This document shows positions 16,871 through 25,449 of a DNA stretch of 64,000 nucleotides, in pieces. The notes beneath the pieces are model-generated. The model did no database searches. It saw nothing but the letters and a program-made list of their open reading frames with translations, and was not told the origin of the DNA. Within the stretch, counting starts at the first letter, position 1; each line of letters opens with the position of its first letter. Where the stretch lies: assembly GCF_018129985.1 (NCBI RefSeq), contig NZ_JAFCKT010000020.1, positions 1 through 64,000 on the forward strand. The letters run 5' to 3'. The position numbers were made by a program, and so were the translations under genes. This DNA comes from Bradyrhizobium sp. SZCCT0148. Its GTDB lineage: Bacteria > Pseudomonadota > Alphaproteobacteria > Rhizobiales > Xanthobacteraceae.

Positions 16871-18244
16871 ATGAATAGCGATATCTCGTTGCCCTCAGAT
16901 CGCGGAAACCGATTTTACCAAGGCGTGGCCGCGACCTTCCTGGCCAACGCCCTCCAGGCGGTCAATTTTCTCGGTGATCGGTTCCTGAGACAATCGCGCG
17001 ATTCGTTGTCGGCGATTGAGGACCTTTACCGGCACTCGATGGACAGCGCCTTTTCGGTGAACGAGGCCTTCCTCGTCACGGGCGCGCCGCATGCGTCGGC
17101 CTACTACCCCCGCGACTTCGCCTGGTTCTATCCTGACGTCCTCGACCCCGAGACCATCATGGATGCGCAGGACGCGGTGCGGCGGGCTCGGCTGCTCGAC
17201 AAGAGTGTCCGTTTGTTGCTGGAGGCGGTTCGTGCCGATGTCGTCACGACGACCATCGTTCCGGCGGGGCGCGGCCGGTATCTCGGCGTGGATTATTTCT
17301 CGCGTCCTTCGGACACGCTGCTCGGTATTCTCGCCGGCCTGCAGCAGATGATCTCGGCCGACCAGAGGGCGCCGTCCTATCTGGCGATGGCCCAATGCGC
17401 GCATGCCGGCCGGCTGCTGCAGGCGGAATATGGCGATGACTTGAAGCGTGCGATCCTGCAGCTCGCAAGCGAGCTCGAGCCGTTCGACGATGGCGGCACC
17501 AGGTATCTGTTGTGTGATGCCCGCGGCCCTCGCTCGGCCGCAACCGATACCCGTGCGGAACGCAGGCGCTTTGTCACCAATGCCTGCGTCTACACGACCT
17601 TCCTGTGGAGCGTGCAACTCGGAATCCTCGACGAGAACGAGCTGAAGCGGCGGCTCGGACGCGATCTCGCGCAGTACAAGGAGGACCTGCTCCGTCTGTT
17701 CGGCAAAGACGGCTACATCAGGCATTCCCTGGATGGTCCGAAGCGGCCGCCGGTGTCCGCGGTCGCGCTGGATTTCGTCGGCGTGCATCGCGGTTTCTGG
17801 GATATGAACGATGCCAGCGAGCGGGCGTTGTTCGCGGCCACGGCGGATCTGATCATCGCCGAGCCGCGCTTCCGCATACCCTCCACGTTCCACTTTCTGG
17901 TGTCCGTGGATAATCCCAGGAACAAATTGATCCACAAGATTGCGGCTCCCGCCTATCAGGGACGTTCATCCTGGCCGACGTTCAATGTCGAGTTTGCGGA
18001 CCGTATGCTCGACTACGACGATGCCTCCAGCCGCGCCAACTACCGGGCCTGTGCGCAAGGAATATTGAAGGACATTCGCACCGCGACCGAACTCCACGGC
18101 GGATATCAGGAGCTGATCTCGGAGCAGGGGCTGAAGTACCGCACCTGGGCTTACAAGGGCGCCGTGGCTCATTCCTGGTTTCCCCGCTTCCTGTCGGTCT
18201 GGAAGAGGGCGTATGGAACGCCGCTCCTCAAATGGAACGACTGA
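16871..18244 (+). CDS. Hypothetical protein, possible (alpha/alpha)6-barrel enzyme
   Basis: 457 residues starting at the ATG at 16871; no signal peptide or membrane span. Contains YYPRDFAWFYPDVLD followed by helix-rich sequence, then VSAVALDFVGVHRGFWDMND and a C-terminal FPRFLSVWKRAYGTPLLKW. The PRDFAW motif and helical periodicity recall six-hairpin glycosidases (GH15-like WPRD motifs), but I do not recognise a named family and no catalytic pair can be assigned. Located 113 nt after the allantoate hydrolase gene with its own upstream region, so linkage to ureide use is uncertain. Confidence 0.7.
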   Translation: MNSDISLPSDRGNRFYQGVAATFLANALQAVNFLGDRFLRQSRDSLSAIEDLYRHSMDSAFSVNEAFLVTGAPHASAYYPRDFAWFYPDVLDPETIMDAQDAVRRARLLDKSVRLLLEAVRADVVTTTIVPAGRGRYLGVDYFSRPSDTLLGILAGLQQMISADQRAPSYLAMAQCAHAGRLLQAEYGDDLKRAILQLASELEPFDDGGTRYLLCDARGPRSAATDTRAERRRFVTNACVYTTFLWSVQLGILDENELKRRLGRDLAQYKEDLLRLFGKDGYIRHSLDGPKRPPVSAVALDFVGVHRGFWDMNDASERALFAATADLIIAEPRFRIPSTFHFLVSVDNPRNKLIHKIAAPAYQGRSSWPTFNVEFADRMLDYDDASSRANYRACAQGILKDIRTATELHGGYQELISEQGLKYRTWAYKGAVAHSWFPRFLSVWKRAYGTPLLKWND

Positions 18245-18296
18245 CGTCCGCGGATACGCCCGCGCGGGATCGTGCAGGCGATCAGGCCGTACCCGT

Positions 18297-18518
18297 CTAG
18301 GCCGCTAGATCCAGCAGTCGGCACGATCCGCGCACGAGCGCCTTGCGCCCCGTGGGCGTCATCACGGGTACGCCGTCATTGACAACAACGAGGCCGAACT
18401 TGACGAGACCCTCGATGAGATAGGTCCTCGAGAGGCGACCGCCCGACACCGGATGGCGAAGCGAGCGCAGAGCTTCCCATTGGTCCGGCGAGAGATCGAA
18501 GTCGATGTCGTTGCTCAT
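18297..18518 (-). CDS. Small conserved-looking protein, possible winged-helix
   Basis: 73 residues. Begins MSNDIDFDLSPDQWEALRSL, then YLIEGLVKFGLVVVNDGVPVMTPTGRKAL, an arrangement (helix, helix, two-strand wing, PTGRKAL) that looks like the recognition end of a winged-helix protein of MarR or ArsR type, without enough length for a full domain. Normal rhizobial codon usage and high GC third positions support it as a gene. Function unknown. Confidence 0.65.
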   Translation of the reverse strand: MSNDIDFDLSPDQWEALRSLRHPVSGGRLSRTYLIEGLVKFGLVVVNDGVPVMTPTGRKALVRGSCRLLDLAA

Positions 18519-18869
18519 GTTGCCTCAAGCGATCGTGCCATTCGAGCGCATCTGTTAGCGGGGCTGCGTGAAGACCATGCGACGACAATGAGTCGGGAAT
18601 TCGGTGTGCTGTTTAGAACGTCTCTTCACGAATTACCGCACTTCATTGCGACACAAGAGTAAAGATCGCTGGATTGCAAATATCGTCCCGCGTTTCGATC
18701 ACATATTGATGATGTCGGCTTGATGTTGCGCAGCAAGTTGTTGCGATGCACGGGCAGCGCTGCTGTCCCATTCTGCGTCGCAATATGCACAGGAATCATG
18801 AGGTGAAAGGTTGAGGACTCTGTTACTGTGTTTCCCGAGGAATGACTTCACGCTGCAGGAGTGGAGTGC
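18519..18869. other. Intergenic region without supported gene
   Basis: 351 bp, locally AT-richer than its flanks (around 18600-18800), between divergent small genes. Likely promoter region for the small gene at 18870, with AGGAG at 18857-18861. No other feature seen. Confidence 0.5.
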
Positions 18870-19052
18870 ATGAACAGGCTGGTCGAAATTCGCAGTCAGG
18901 AATCGCTATGCCGTGAGCGTGCGGCGCGCGATTTCAATCGCCGGATTTTCTGGCTCGCGCAAGCCGAGGAATGGGAGCAGCGCGCGCTCGACGAAATTGC
19001 CTATCATTTTCGGGAGTGCAATGTTGGCCAAGTGGAGCTTGCGCGGAACTGA
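18870..19052 (+). CDS. Small conserved rhizobial protein, unknown function
   Basis: 60 residues, ATG at 18870 preceded by AGGAG at 18857-18861 with 8-nt spacing. Highly charged helix: NRLVEIRSQESLCRERAARD, FWLAQAEEWEQRALDEIAYH, then FRECN. No signal peptide. I have the impression of a family of similar 60-residue proteins in Bradyrhizobium, but cannot check. Its end is 21 nt from the converging VWA gene. Confidence 0.7.
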   Translation: MNRLVEIRSQESLCRERAARDFNRRIFWLAQAEEWEQRALDEIAYHFRECNVGQVELARN

Positions 19053-19073
19053 CGCTGCCCGCGCTGAGCAGGC

Positions 19074-20453
19074 CTATTGATAGGTCGCCACGATGTCGGA
19101 CACCGCGCGCTCGAGCTGTTGCGCGGTGGCGCATTGGCGCACGACCGTACAGAAGGTCGCGTAGCGCGGCATCTCGGAATCACCAAAGCCCCAGGCAAGC
19201 CGTCCTTCGGGATTGAGCCAGACCAGTCGCTTCGAGCGTTCGGAGATACGGCGCAGGATGTCGGCGCGCGGGTCGAGGTTGTTGCTGCGGGCGTCGCCAA
19301 GCACGATCACCGTGGTCCGCGGCGTCAGCGCGCTCATGAAGTCTTTCTCGAAGTCGACCAGCGAAGAGCCGTAGTCGGACGAACCGAAGCCGACCTTGGA
19401 CATGATCTCGGCCATCGCCTCTTCGGGCGATTTCTTTTCCAAAATATCGCTCACCTCGATCATGTGCGAGGAAAAGGCGAAGGAGCGGACGTCGTCGACC
19501 ACCTCGTGCAGCGAGTGGATCAGCAGCAGAAAGAAATCGGAGACTTGTGCGACCGAGCCGGAGACGTCGCAGAGCGCCACGATCTTCGGGCGGTCGCGAT
19601 GCTTGCGCTTCCATGCGGTGAGGAACGGAATGCCGCCCCAGGCGGCATTGCGCCGGAGCGTGCGACGGACATCGAGATGACCACGACGCTGGCGCTTGCG
19701 CGGCTTCGAATAGCGCTCGCGCAGGCGGCGCGCGATCTGGCGGATCAGGGCGCGCATTTCTGCGACCTGGCGCCGCTCGATGCGCGCGAGCGGTGCGTTG
19801 CGCAGGATCTCGTTGCGGAGATTTTCGGCCTCCTCGCGGGCGTAGAGCGCAAGCCCCTGCGAGACGGTGTCGCGCACGGCCTCGCGCAAGGCGTCGAGCG
19901 CGGTGCGCAGACGTTCCGCCAGTGCCGGGTTGGTCGCGGTCAGCGCATCGAGATCGTCGCGCAGGCGTTGGAGACCCATGGCATCGAGGATGCGGCTGGA
20001 AAAGATGCCGCGCTGGGTGGAATAGCGGATGTCCGACAGGGAGGCCGCACCGGAGGCGCTGGCAATGGCGGCAGCGACCGCGTTGCGATCCTGCGACAGC
20101 AGCATTTGCGCGAGCGAACCCAGGCCCTCGGGAGGCTGGCTGTCGCCCGCTTCGCTAGCTGCGCCGGAGGAGGGCGACTGATCCGGATCCTGCGAAGCGT
20201 CGTCCTCGCTGTTGGCTTCGGCCTGATCCTGCCGCGGCTCCGGCTGGCTGAAGAACAGGTCAAAGCAGTCGCCGAGCGCGAGCTTCTCGTCCTGCGATTT
20301 CGCAAGCGTCAGGAGCAGGGCGTCGCGCAGGACGGCGCGGTCGGAAAGGCCGACCTGCGCGACCGCGCGCATCGCATCGATGCTTTCGGCCGGCGAAACG
20401 TGAACGCCGGCGCCGCGAGCCGCCCGAAAGAAACGATGGAGGTTCTCGCGCAT
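19074..20453 (-). CDS. VWA domain protein, CoxE family
   Basis: 459 residues. The first 100 residues are helical with a Glu/Asp/Ser-rich linker (about 75-110); the C-terminal half is a von Willebrand A domain of CoxE type with a MIDAS motif DVSGSVAQ and later GSSDYGSSL and VIVLGDARSNN. CoxE proteins work with a MoxR-type AAA+ ATPase in metal-centre insertion or complex maturation. The start codon lies 5 nt after the stop of the MoxR gene upstream, so the pair is one operon. The nearby xanthine dehydrogenase-type Mo enzyme is 13 kb away, and no direct partner is adjacent. Confidence 0.9.
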   Translation of the reverse strand: MRENLHRFFRAARGAGVHVSPAESIDAMRAVAQVGLSDRAVLRDALLLTLAKSQDEKLALGDCFDLFFSQPEPRQDQAEANSEDDASQDPDQSPSSGAASEAGDSQPPEGLGSLAQMLLSQDRNAVAAAIASASGAASLSDIRYSTQRGIFSSRILDAMGLQRLRDDLDALTATNPALAERLRTALDALREAVRDTVSQGLALYAREEAENLRNEILRNAPLARIERRQVAEMRALIRQIARRLRERYSKPRKRQRRGHLDVRRTLRRNAAWGGIPFLTAWKRKHRDRPKIVALCDVSGSVAQVSDFFLLLIHSLHEVVDDVRSFAFSSHMIEVSDILEKKSPEEAMAEIMSKVGFGSSDYGSSLVDFEKDFMSALTPRTTVIVLGDARSNNLDPRADILRRISERSKRLVWLNPEGRLAWGFGDSEMPRYATFCTVVRQCATAQQLERAVSDIVATYQ

Positions 20454-20458
20454 CGGCG

Positions 20459-21406
20459 TCAACCGAAGACGTTCGACCGGGCTGCCTTGGCGATGAAGGT
20501 CGTCACCTGCGGCGATGCGGCCTCGATGTCGGCTTCGTATTTCAGAAGCACGTTGAGCGTGTCCTTGACTATCTCGGTGTCGAGCTCCGTGGCCTGGAGC
20601 AGCACCAAAACGCGTGCCCAATCGATGGTCTCGCTGACCGAGGGCAGCTTTTTCAGATCCAGCGAGCGGATCTCGTGGATAAAGCCGACCATCTGCCGGC
20701 GCAGGGCCTGCGAGATGCCGGGCACCCGGCTCTCGACGATGCGCTCTTCGAGCCGCTGCTCGGGGAAGCCGATATGCAGATGCAGGCAGCGTCGCTTCAG
20801 GGCATCGCCGAGATCGCGCTCGCTGTTGGAGGTGAGGATTACCGTCGGCGGCGTGATTGCGGAGACGGTGCCGAGTTCGGGGATCGTGACCTGGAAATCG
20901 GACAGGATCTCCAGCAGCAGCGATTCGAATTCGGCGTCCGACTTGTCGATCTCGTCGATCAGCAGCACGCAACCGCCCGGCTGCTCCAGCGCCTGCAGCA
21001 GGGGGCGCGGCTCGACGAATTCCTTGGAGAAGAACACGTCGCCGAAATCGTGGAGCTGGGCGAGCGCGGCATGCAGCGTCTGCGCGCCGCCCAGGACTTC
21101 GCCGAGCTTGTCCTTGAGGATCTGCGTATAGAGAAGCTGCTTGGCGTATTTCCACTCATAGAGCGCCTTGGCCTCATCGAGGCCTTCGTAGCATTGCAGG
21201 CGGATCATCTTCATCCCGCGCCAGGCGGCGATCGCCTTGGCAAGCTCGGTCTTGCCGACGCCCGCTGGGCCCTCGACCAGGATCGGCTTCTCGATCTGCT
21301 GCGAGAGATAAACGGCGGTCGCGATCTGCCGGCTCGCGATATAGCCCTGCGCGGCAAGCCCGCTCTGCACTGCCTCGATCGAGGTCGAGGCCTTCTGATC
21401 AGCCAC
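20459..21406 (-). CDS. MoxR family AAA+ ATPase (CoxD-like)
   Basis: 315 residues with a GTG start (21406). Walker A EGPAGVGKTELAKA, Walker B VLLIDEIDKSDAEFE, sensor 1 PTVILTSNSERDL and an arginine finger region DALKRRCLHLHIGFP, with the MoxR insert. This is a chaperone-type AAA+ protein expected to act on a complex together with the VWA partner encoded 5 nt downstream. No shift or gap in the sequence. Confidence 0.93.
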   Translation of the reverse strand: MADQKASTSIEAVQSGLAAQGYIASRQIATAVYLSQQIEKPILVEGPAGVGKTELAKAIAAWRGMKMIRLQCYEGLDEAKALYEWKYAKQLLYTQILKDKLGEVLGGAQTLHAALAQLHDFGDVFFSKEFVEPRPLLQALEQPGGCVLLIDEIDKSDAEFESLLLEILSDFQVTIPELGTVSAITPPTVILTSNSERDLGDALKRRCLHLHIGFPEQRLEERIVESRVPGISQALRRQMVGFIHEIRSLDLKKLPSVSETIDWARVLVLLQATELDTEIVKDTLNVLLKYEADIEAASPQVTTFIAKAARSNVFG

Positions 21407-21568
21407 GAAAGGGCGCTCCCAAAGGTCTTGTTTGAGGTTGTTCTGCCTGCGTTCCCGGCAAAGAACAAGCCTCGTTTGGGAGGCATCAGACCCGCGCGGG
21501 CAGCGCTTTTTCCGTTCGACGCAAATACGTCTCTGCGCTGATATTTCCGCGGCCCGCCGTTCGCAGGA

Positions 21569-21769
21569 TCAGTGCCGCAGCAGCTCCGGCTTGCGGATCG
21601 TCTGCCTGACCTCGGCGCCGCAATCGGCGCATTCATAGACGAAGTCGATCTTGGCGAGGCTCCAATGCGGTTCGACCTCGCGCACATACATCGGCAGGAA
21701 CCCCATGCATGTCGGGCAGTTCACAGGGGCGATCTCGATATCCTGATGATGCTGTACATAAGCTGGCAT
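21569..21769 (-). CDS. Small zinc-ribbon protein
   Basis: 66 residues with two CxxC knuckles (VNCPTCMGF and YECADCGAE) spaced as in zinc ribbons. The C-terminus RQTIRKPELLRH is basic. No signal peptide. Transcribed in the same direction as the MoxR/VWA operon, but 162 nt upstream. Probably a nucleic-acid or protein-binding accessory protein; exact role unknown. Confidence 0.7.
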   Translation of the reverse strand: MPAYVQHHQDIEIAPVNCPTCMGFLPMYVREVEPHWSLAKIDFVYECADCGAEVRQTIRKPELLRH

Positions 21770-21992
21770 CTCGGTTCTCCTTTGCAGGCGACAACCAAAC
21801 CCCGCGCAGAAGCTACTGCCGCTCGCTCCAGGCGCGTCATCAACTCTTTCGAACGGAGATGGAACGGAAGACGTTTGTCGCGCGCTGTGACATTCTTGTT
21901 ACGTGTCTGTACTGTGACGGGCGGACCAAATGCCTATTCTGCGGCCAATCCGGTTTTTCGGATCCTCAACCAACGATAAGGGAGCAATGCCC

Positions 21993-22967
21993 ATGACGCA
22001 TGCCATTCGTTTTCACAAGACCGGTGGTCCGGAAGTCCTGGTCTGGGAGGAGGTCAGCGTCGGCAAGCCCGGACCGGGCGAGGCACGCATCCGCCACACC
22101 GCCGTCGGGCTCAACTTCGTCGACATCTACAACCGCTCCGGCCTGTATCCGGCCCAACTGCCGAGCGGGCTCGGCAGCGAGGCGGCCGGGATCGTCGAGG
22201 AAGTTGGGCCTGATGTCACCGATCTGAAGCCGGGCGATCGTGTCGCTTATGGCGCCTCGCCGCTCGGCGCCTATTCCGAGGCACGGCTGATCCCAGCTGA
22301 CCGCCTGCTCAAGCTGCCTGACGGTGTCGACGACAAGACCGCTGCGGCGATGATGCTGAAGGGTCTCACCACGCAATATCTGATCCGGCAGACCTATCGG
22401 GTGAAGGCCGGCGATACCATCCTGCTGCATGCCGCGGCGGGCGGCGTCGGCCTGATCCTGAGCCAGTGGGCCAAGCACCTCGGCGCGACCGTGATCGGCA
22501 CCGTCAGTAACGACGAGAAGGCCAAACTTGCCAAGGCGCACGGCTGCGACCATGTCGTCATCTACACCCGCGAGGATTTCGCGAAGCGGGTGGACGAGAT
22601 CACCGGCGGCAAGAAGGTCCCCGTGGTCTATGATTCCGTCGGCAAAGACACCTTCCTGAAATCGCTGGATTGCCTCGCTCCGCTCGGCGTTGCCGCGTTG
22701 TTCGGCCAATCCTCCGGCGCGGTCGAGCCGCTCAATCTCGGCCTGCTTGCGCAGAAGGGCTCGCTCTACGTCACCCGGCCAACGCTGTTCACCTACGCCG
22801 CCAAGCGCGAAAACCTGGTCGCGATGGCGAACGAGCTGTTCGACGTCGTCAAGTCCGGCGCGGTCAAGATCGAGGTGCACCAAACCTATCCGTTGAAGGA
22901 CGCTGCCAAGGCGCATGCCGATCTCGCCGCACGCAAGACGACGGGATCGACTGTCCTTCTGGTGTGA
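21993..22967 (+). CDS. qor: NADPH:quinone oxidoreductase, zeta-crystallin type
   Basis: 324 residues of the medium-chain dehydrogenase family without the structural zinc lobe. Markers: FHKTGGPEVLVWEEVSVG, LNFVDIYNRSGLYP, GLGSEAAGIVEEVG and the nucleotide-binding LLHAAAGGVGLILSQWAK, then YDSVGKDTF. The ATG at 21993 has GGAG at 8-nt spacing; the ATG at 21987 is too close to it. It reduces quinones with NADPH by one-electron transfer. Monocistronic, facing the terminator at 23047-23093. Confidence 0.93.
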   Translation: MTHAIRFHKTGGPEVLVWEEVSVGKPGPGEARIRHTAVGLNFVDIYNRSGLYPAQLPSGLGSEAAGIVEEVGPDVTDLKPGDRVAYGASPLGAYSEARLIPADRLLKLPDGVDDKTAAAMMLKGLTTQYLIRQTYRVKAGDTILLHAAAGGVGLILSQWAKHLGATVIGTVSNDEKAKLAKAHGCDHVVIYTREDFAKRVDEITGGKKVPVVYDSVGKDTFLKSLDCLAPLGVAALFGQSSGAVEPLNLGLLAQKGSLYVTRPTLFTYAAKRENLVAMANELFDVVKSGAVKIEVHQTYPLKDAAKAHADLAARKTTGSTVLLV

Positions 22968-23046
22968 TGTCCGTGCGAGGGTGAGGCAGGCTCGCCAGAG
23001 GTTTTTCGACCGAAGTGGCTACCGGATTGCGTAAAGCAAACGCGTC

Positions 23047-23093
23047 AAAAAAATCCGGAGTTCCGTTTCGATTCCATCGGAGCGGAACTCCGG
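23047..23093 (-). terminator. Rho-independent terminator for the 23101 gene
   Basis: Read on the minus strand: an 11-bp perfect stem CCGGAGTTCCG / CGGAACTCCGG (23055-23065 with 23083-23093), a 17-nt loop and then ATTTTTTT. It begins 7 nt after the stop of the minus-strand gene ending at 23101. The same stem could halt plus-strand transcripts from the oxidoreductase gene. Confidence 0.88.
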
Positions 23094-23100
23094 GCTTGCG

Positions 23101-23376
23101 TCACGTCCGTTCGTGTTTGCACAGATCGCGGGCGTGATCGAGGTGGATTGCCTGCAGGTCGATATCCTCGGGCGGGATCTGGGGCAGGGCGGCCTCGGTC
23201 AGGATGGCCTCGGTGACGTCTTCGACCGAACTTCCGGCGATCTCGTGGATAAACGAGACATTGCGGTATTCGCCCGAGGCGATGCGGGAGATGACCTCGC
23301 GCCTCGTGATTTCAGGGTCGACGACCGCCTCGCGGCCCCGCCGTCCATAGTCGATCATCACGACGAAATACTGCAT
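23101..23376 (-). CDS. Small protein of unknown function
   Basis: 91 residues. The start at 23376 opens MQYFVVMIDYGRRGREAVVD, followed by PEITRREVISRIASGEYRNV and VEDVTEAILTEAALPQIPPE. Mixed alpha/beta character without signal peptide or membrane span. An upstream extension in frame looks noncoding. Its own terminator follows at once. It lies 109 nt downstream of the S24-type regulator on the same strand and may share its transcript. Function unknown. Confidence 0.72.
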   Translation of the reverse strand: MQYFVVMIDYGRRGREAVVDPEITRREVISRIASGEYRNVSFIHEIAGSSVEDVTEAILTEAALPQIPPEDIDLQAIHLDHARDLCKHERT

Positions 23377-23485
23377 CAAACGACTCTGCCGCGCTCCCGT
23401 GGCGGGACGCGGCAGATTATTTACGAAAAACAGAAGAAAGTCAAGCGTCGGTTCGAAAAAGGCGAAGTTTTGGCCTTGCGAAGCG

Positions 23486-24094
23486 TTACTTGCCCTTCTT
23501 GCGCGGGCGCGCCGATTTGGCGCGCAGCCGCTCGAGCTGGCCCTTTGGCATGGACAGGCAGATCTCACCCACCCACTCGAGCTTCACGCCGACGATCGGC
23601 TTGGCATTGAAGCTGGTGAGATTGACGACGGAGGGGCTTTTTCCCCGCTCGATCGTCTTCAAATAGCGTTCGCCGGTCTTGAGCCGGACCACGGCCTCTT
23701 CGCCGTAGAAGGAGGACAGTGGATGGCGCTGGTCCTTGTAGACTACGATCACGTCGCCGCTCTCGTATTTGGGCAGCATCGAATCACCGACGATCTCGAA
23801 GGCGACGGTCTCTTCCATGATCGGGAAAGGCAGCGTGATGTCGCCGAGACCTTCCGGGGGGACCTGCTCGTAATCCGGCTCGATCATGGCGCCGGCGCCG
23901 ACACGGCCCATGATCGGCGCGAGATTGAGCTCGAGATATTCCATGATCGGAACGATTTCCGAGGCCTTTACCAGACGTTCGCCGCCCAGGATCTCCGAGA
24001 CCGCGCCGGGCCGCACGCCCATGGCCGCCGCGAGGCCGCCCTTGCTCTTGCCCGTCTTCTCCAGGCCCCGCTCGATCATTGCAACGTCCAACAT
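23486..24094 (-). CDS. XRE-family repressor with S24 (LexA/CI-like) peptidase domain
   Basis: 202 residues. An N-terminal helix-turn-helix at about 15-50 (KSKGGLAAAMGVRPGAVSEI) and a C-terminal S24 fold at about 95-185. The catalytic serine is S105 in VGDSMLPKYESGDVIVVY; the lysine is probably K146 in ERYLKTIER. An Ala-Gly pair at residues 67-68 (RVGAGAM), 38 residues before the serine, sits where LexA and CI are self-cleaved. This points to a RecA-responsive or phage-type repressor. Divergent from the GcrA-like gene, with candidate operators in between. A basic tail (RAKSARPRKKGK) ends the protein. Confidence 0.88.
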   Translation of the reverse strand: MLDVAMIERGLEKTGKSKGGLAAAMGVRPGAVSEILGGERLVKASEIVPIMEYLELNLAPIMGRVGAGAMIEPDYEQVPPEGLGDITLPFPIMEETVAFEIVGDSMLPKYESGDVIVVYKDQRHPLSSFYGEEAVVRLKTGERYLKTIERGKSPSVVNLTSFNAKPIVGVKLEWVGEICLSMPKGQLERLRAKSARPRKKGK

Positions 24095-24131
24095 GGTGAT
24101 TCCCTCGATTACCCAACGCCCGCTCTTGTAA

Positions 24132-24195
24132 TCCGAAATTCGGAATTATTGCAATTATGAATATCAGAATTGTCGCTTGACTTTGGATTCGGAAT
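24132..24195. promoter_or_regulatory. Candidate operator: palindrome and direct repeats between repressor and gcrA-like gene
   Basis: A 13-bp palindrome TCCGAAATTCGGA covers 24132-24144, and the 9-mer ATTCGGAAT occurs twice (24138-24146 and 24187-24195), 49 bp apart, both 5' of the repressor start. The stretch is AT-rich against a GC-rich background. Self-regulation by the S24-type repressor and control of the divergent gene are inferred. Confidence 0.6.
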
Positions 24196-24256
24196 ACCGG
24201 AATGTCTGTTTCGCCCGCGGTCGTGCGATCGCAGGGGCGCATCACAGGACAGCAGC

Positions 24257-24787
24257 ATGGAACCGGGCCATTGGCCGTCGGAGCACTCCGACGCGCTTCG
24301 CGACTATTTTCTCAAAGGCATGTCTTACGCGGAGGTCGCAAGGCAGATTAACGCAAGGTTTGGAACGGCTTACACGCGCAATGCGGTGATCGGGCGCGCC
24401 AAGCGGCTCGGCCTCGTCATTCCGCAATGGATCGCGAGCCCATCGGTCGCGCCATATTTGCCGGGTGAGGCGCCGGTTTCGCCGCGCCGCGCGGTGCTAC
24501 CGAACCTGAACTTGCCGCCGAAGTCCGCAATGAAACCCGCGGCGCCGCTGAAGCTGCGCTGCGTCGGCGTTCAGCCGCGCTTGATCCAACTGGTCGAACT
24601 CGAGCCGGCCGACTGCCGCTATCCCTATGGCGGCGCCAAGGAGGGGGAAGACATCACCTTCTGCGGCCATCCACGCCAGCCGGGCTCCAGCTATTGCGCG
24701 CCGCATGCGGGCCTGACGCGTCGCTCCGGGGCGACGTCCGCCCGTGTCCCAGGTCCCGTCGTGCTGAAGCTGGTCGTCGCGGCCTGA
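24257..24787 (+). CDS. GcrA-like cell cycle regulator family protein
   Basis: 176 residues. The N-terminus HWPSEHSDALRDYFLKGMSY and TRNAVIGRAKRLGLVIP match the GcrA DNA-binding module, in which GcrA recognises methylated GANTC promoters with sigma-70. The C-terminal part (VELEPADCRYPYGG, ITFCGHPRQPGSSYCAPH) is the GcrA zinc-like/sigma-binding end. Compared with canonical GcrA the N-terminal helix is altered and the linker is Pro-rich, so it is likely a paralog rather than the essential copy. Divergent from the S24 repressor and followed after 41 nt by a second putative regulator. Confidence 0.82.
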   Translation: MEPGHWPSEHSDALRDYFLKGMSYAEVARQINARFGTAYTRNAVIGRAKRLGLVIPQWIASPSVAPYLPGEAPVSPRRAVLPNLNLPPKSAMKPAAPLKLRCVGVQPRLIQLVELEPADCRYPYGGAKEGEDITFCGHPRQPGSSYCAPHAGLTRRSGATSARVPGPVVLKLVVAA

Positions 24788-24828
24788 ACTCTCAGCCTTC
24801 CACGGTCAATTTCGAAAGGAGTATCCAA

Positions 24829-25404
24829 GTGGCTCGTGTCAGACGCAATAAGTCCTACAAATTGGCGCAAATCTACGACCGGCGGTCCCGCGACGTGCCG
24901 TTCAATGCCGAAGTGGCGGAGGTCGAGATCGACAATCCGCTGGCGCTTGATGCTGGCGAGAAGATCGTGGCGATCCGGTCGATCCGTGGCGATCCGCTGG
25001 GACGGCTGCACGCACACCACCAGATCGATGAGGCGCAATACCTCGGCGGGCGCGCCTTCCAGAACGATTGGGAGAGAGCGGAGCGTGGCCCCCAGGCGAT
25101 GGACCCGACCCACGAATATGTCGATGGCGCGCGCACGCGCGAGCCGGTCACCGAGAGCCAGCGCCAGGCGGTGCTGCGACTGAACCGGATCGAGCGCGAA
25201 CTCGGGACCGATGGCGCGGCGCTGGTGCACGACGTGCTGGTGCTGGGCCTGACCATGGATCAGATCGGACAGCGTCGTGCCGTCCGTACGCAGCGCTGGA
25301 ACGACTATTTCGCGCGACGCTTTCGCGAGTGCCTGGACCGGCTGGCGCTGATCTACGGTCTTGCGACGGAAACAGGCACACGGCACGCAGGGCGGCGCAG
25401 ATGA
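24829..25404 (+). CDS. Putative regulatory protein, possibly DUF6456-like
   Basis: 191 residues, GTG start at 24829 with AAAGGAG at 24815-24821 (7-nt spacing). The C-terminal half (LRLNRIERELGTDGAALVHD, LTMDQIGQRRAVRTQ, CLDRLALIYGLATE) resembles the helical module called DUF6456 or phage RinA-like regulators, ending in the LxxLALxYGL motif. The N-terminal half is basic (ARVRRNKSYKLAQIYDRRSR). Cotranscription with the GcrA-like gene suggests a cell-cycle or phage-derived regulatory pair. Family assignment is tentative. Confidence 0.72.
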   Translation: MARVRRNKSYKLAQIYDRRSRDVPFNAEVAEVEIDNPLALDAGEKIVAIRSIRGDPLGRLHAHHQIDEAQYLGGRAFQNDWERAERGPQAMDPTHEYVDGARTREPVTESQRQAVLRLNRIERELGTDGAALVHDVLVLGLTMDQIGQRRAVRTQRWNDYFARRFRECLDRLALIYGLATETGTRHAGRRR

Positions 25405-25449
25405 CACGGCACGCCTGCGGCCTTGGCCGCGGGCGTGCCAGTCTGCCGC

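Noticed and set aside
19077-21131. 684-codon plus-strand frame
   Set aside because: Antisense to the MoxR/VWA operon.
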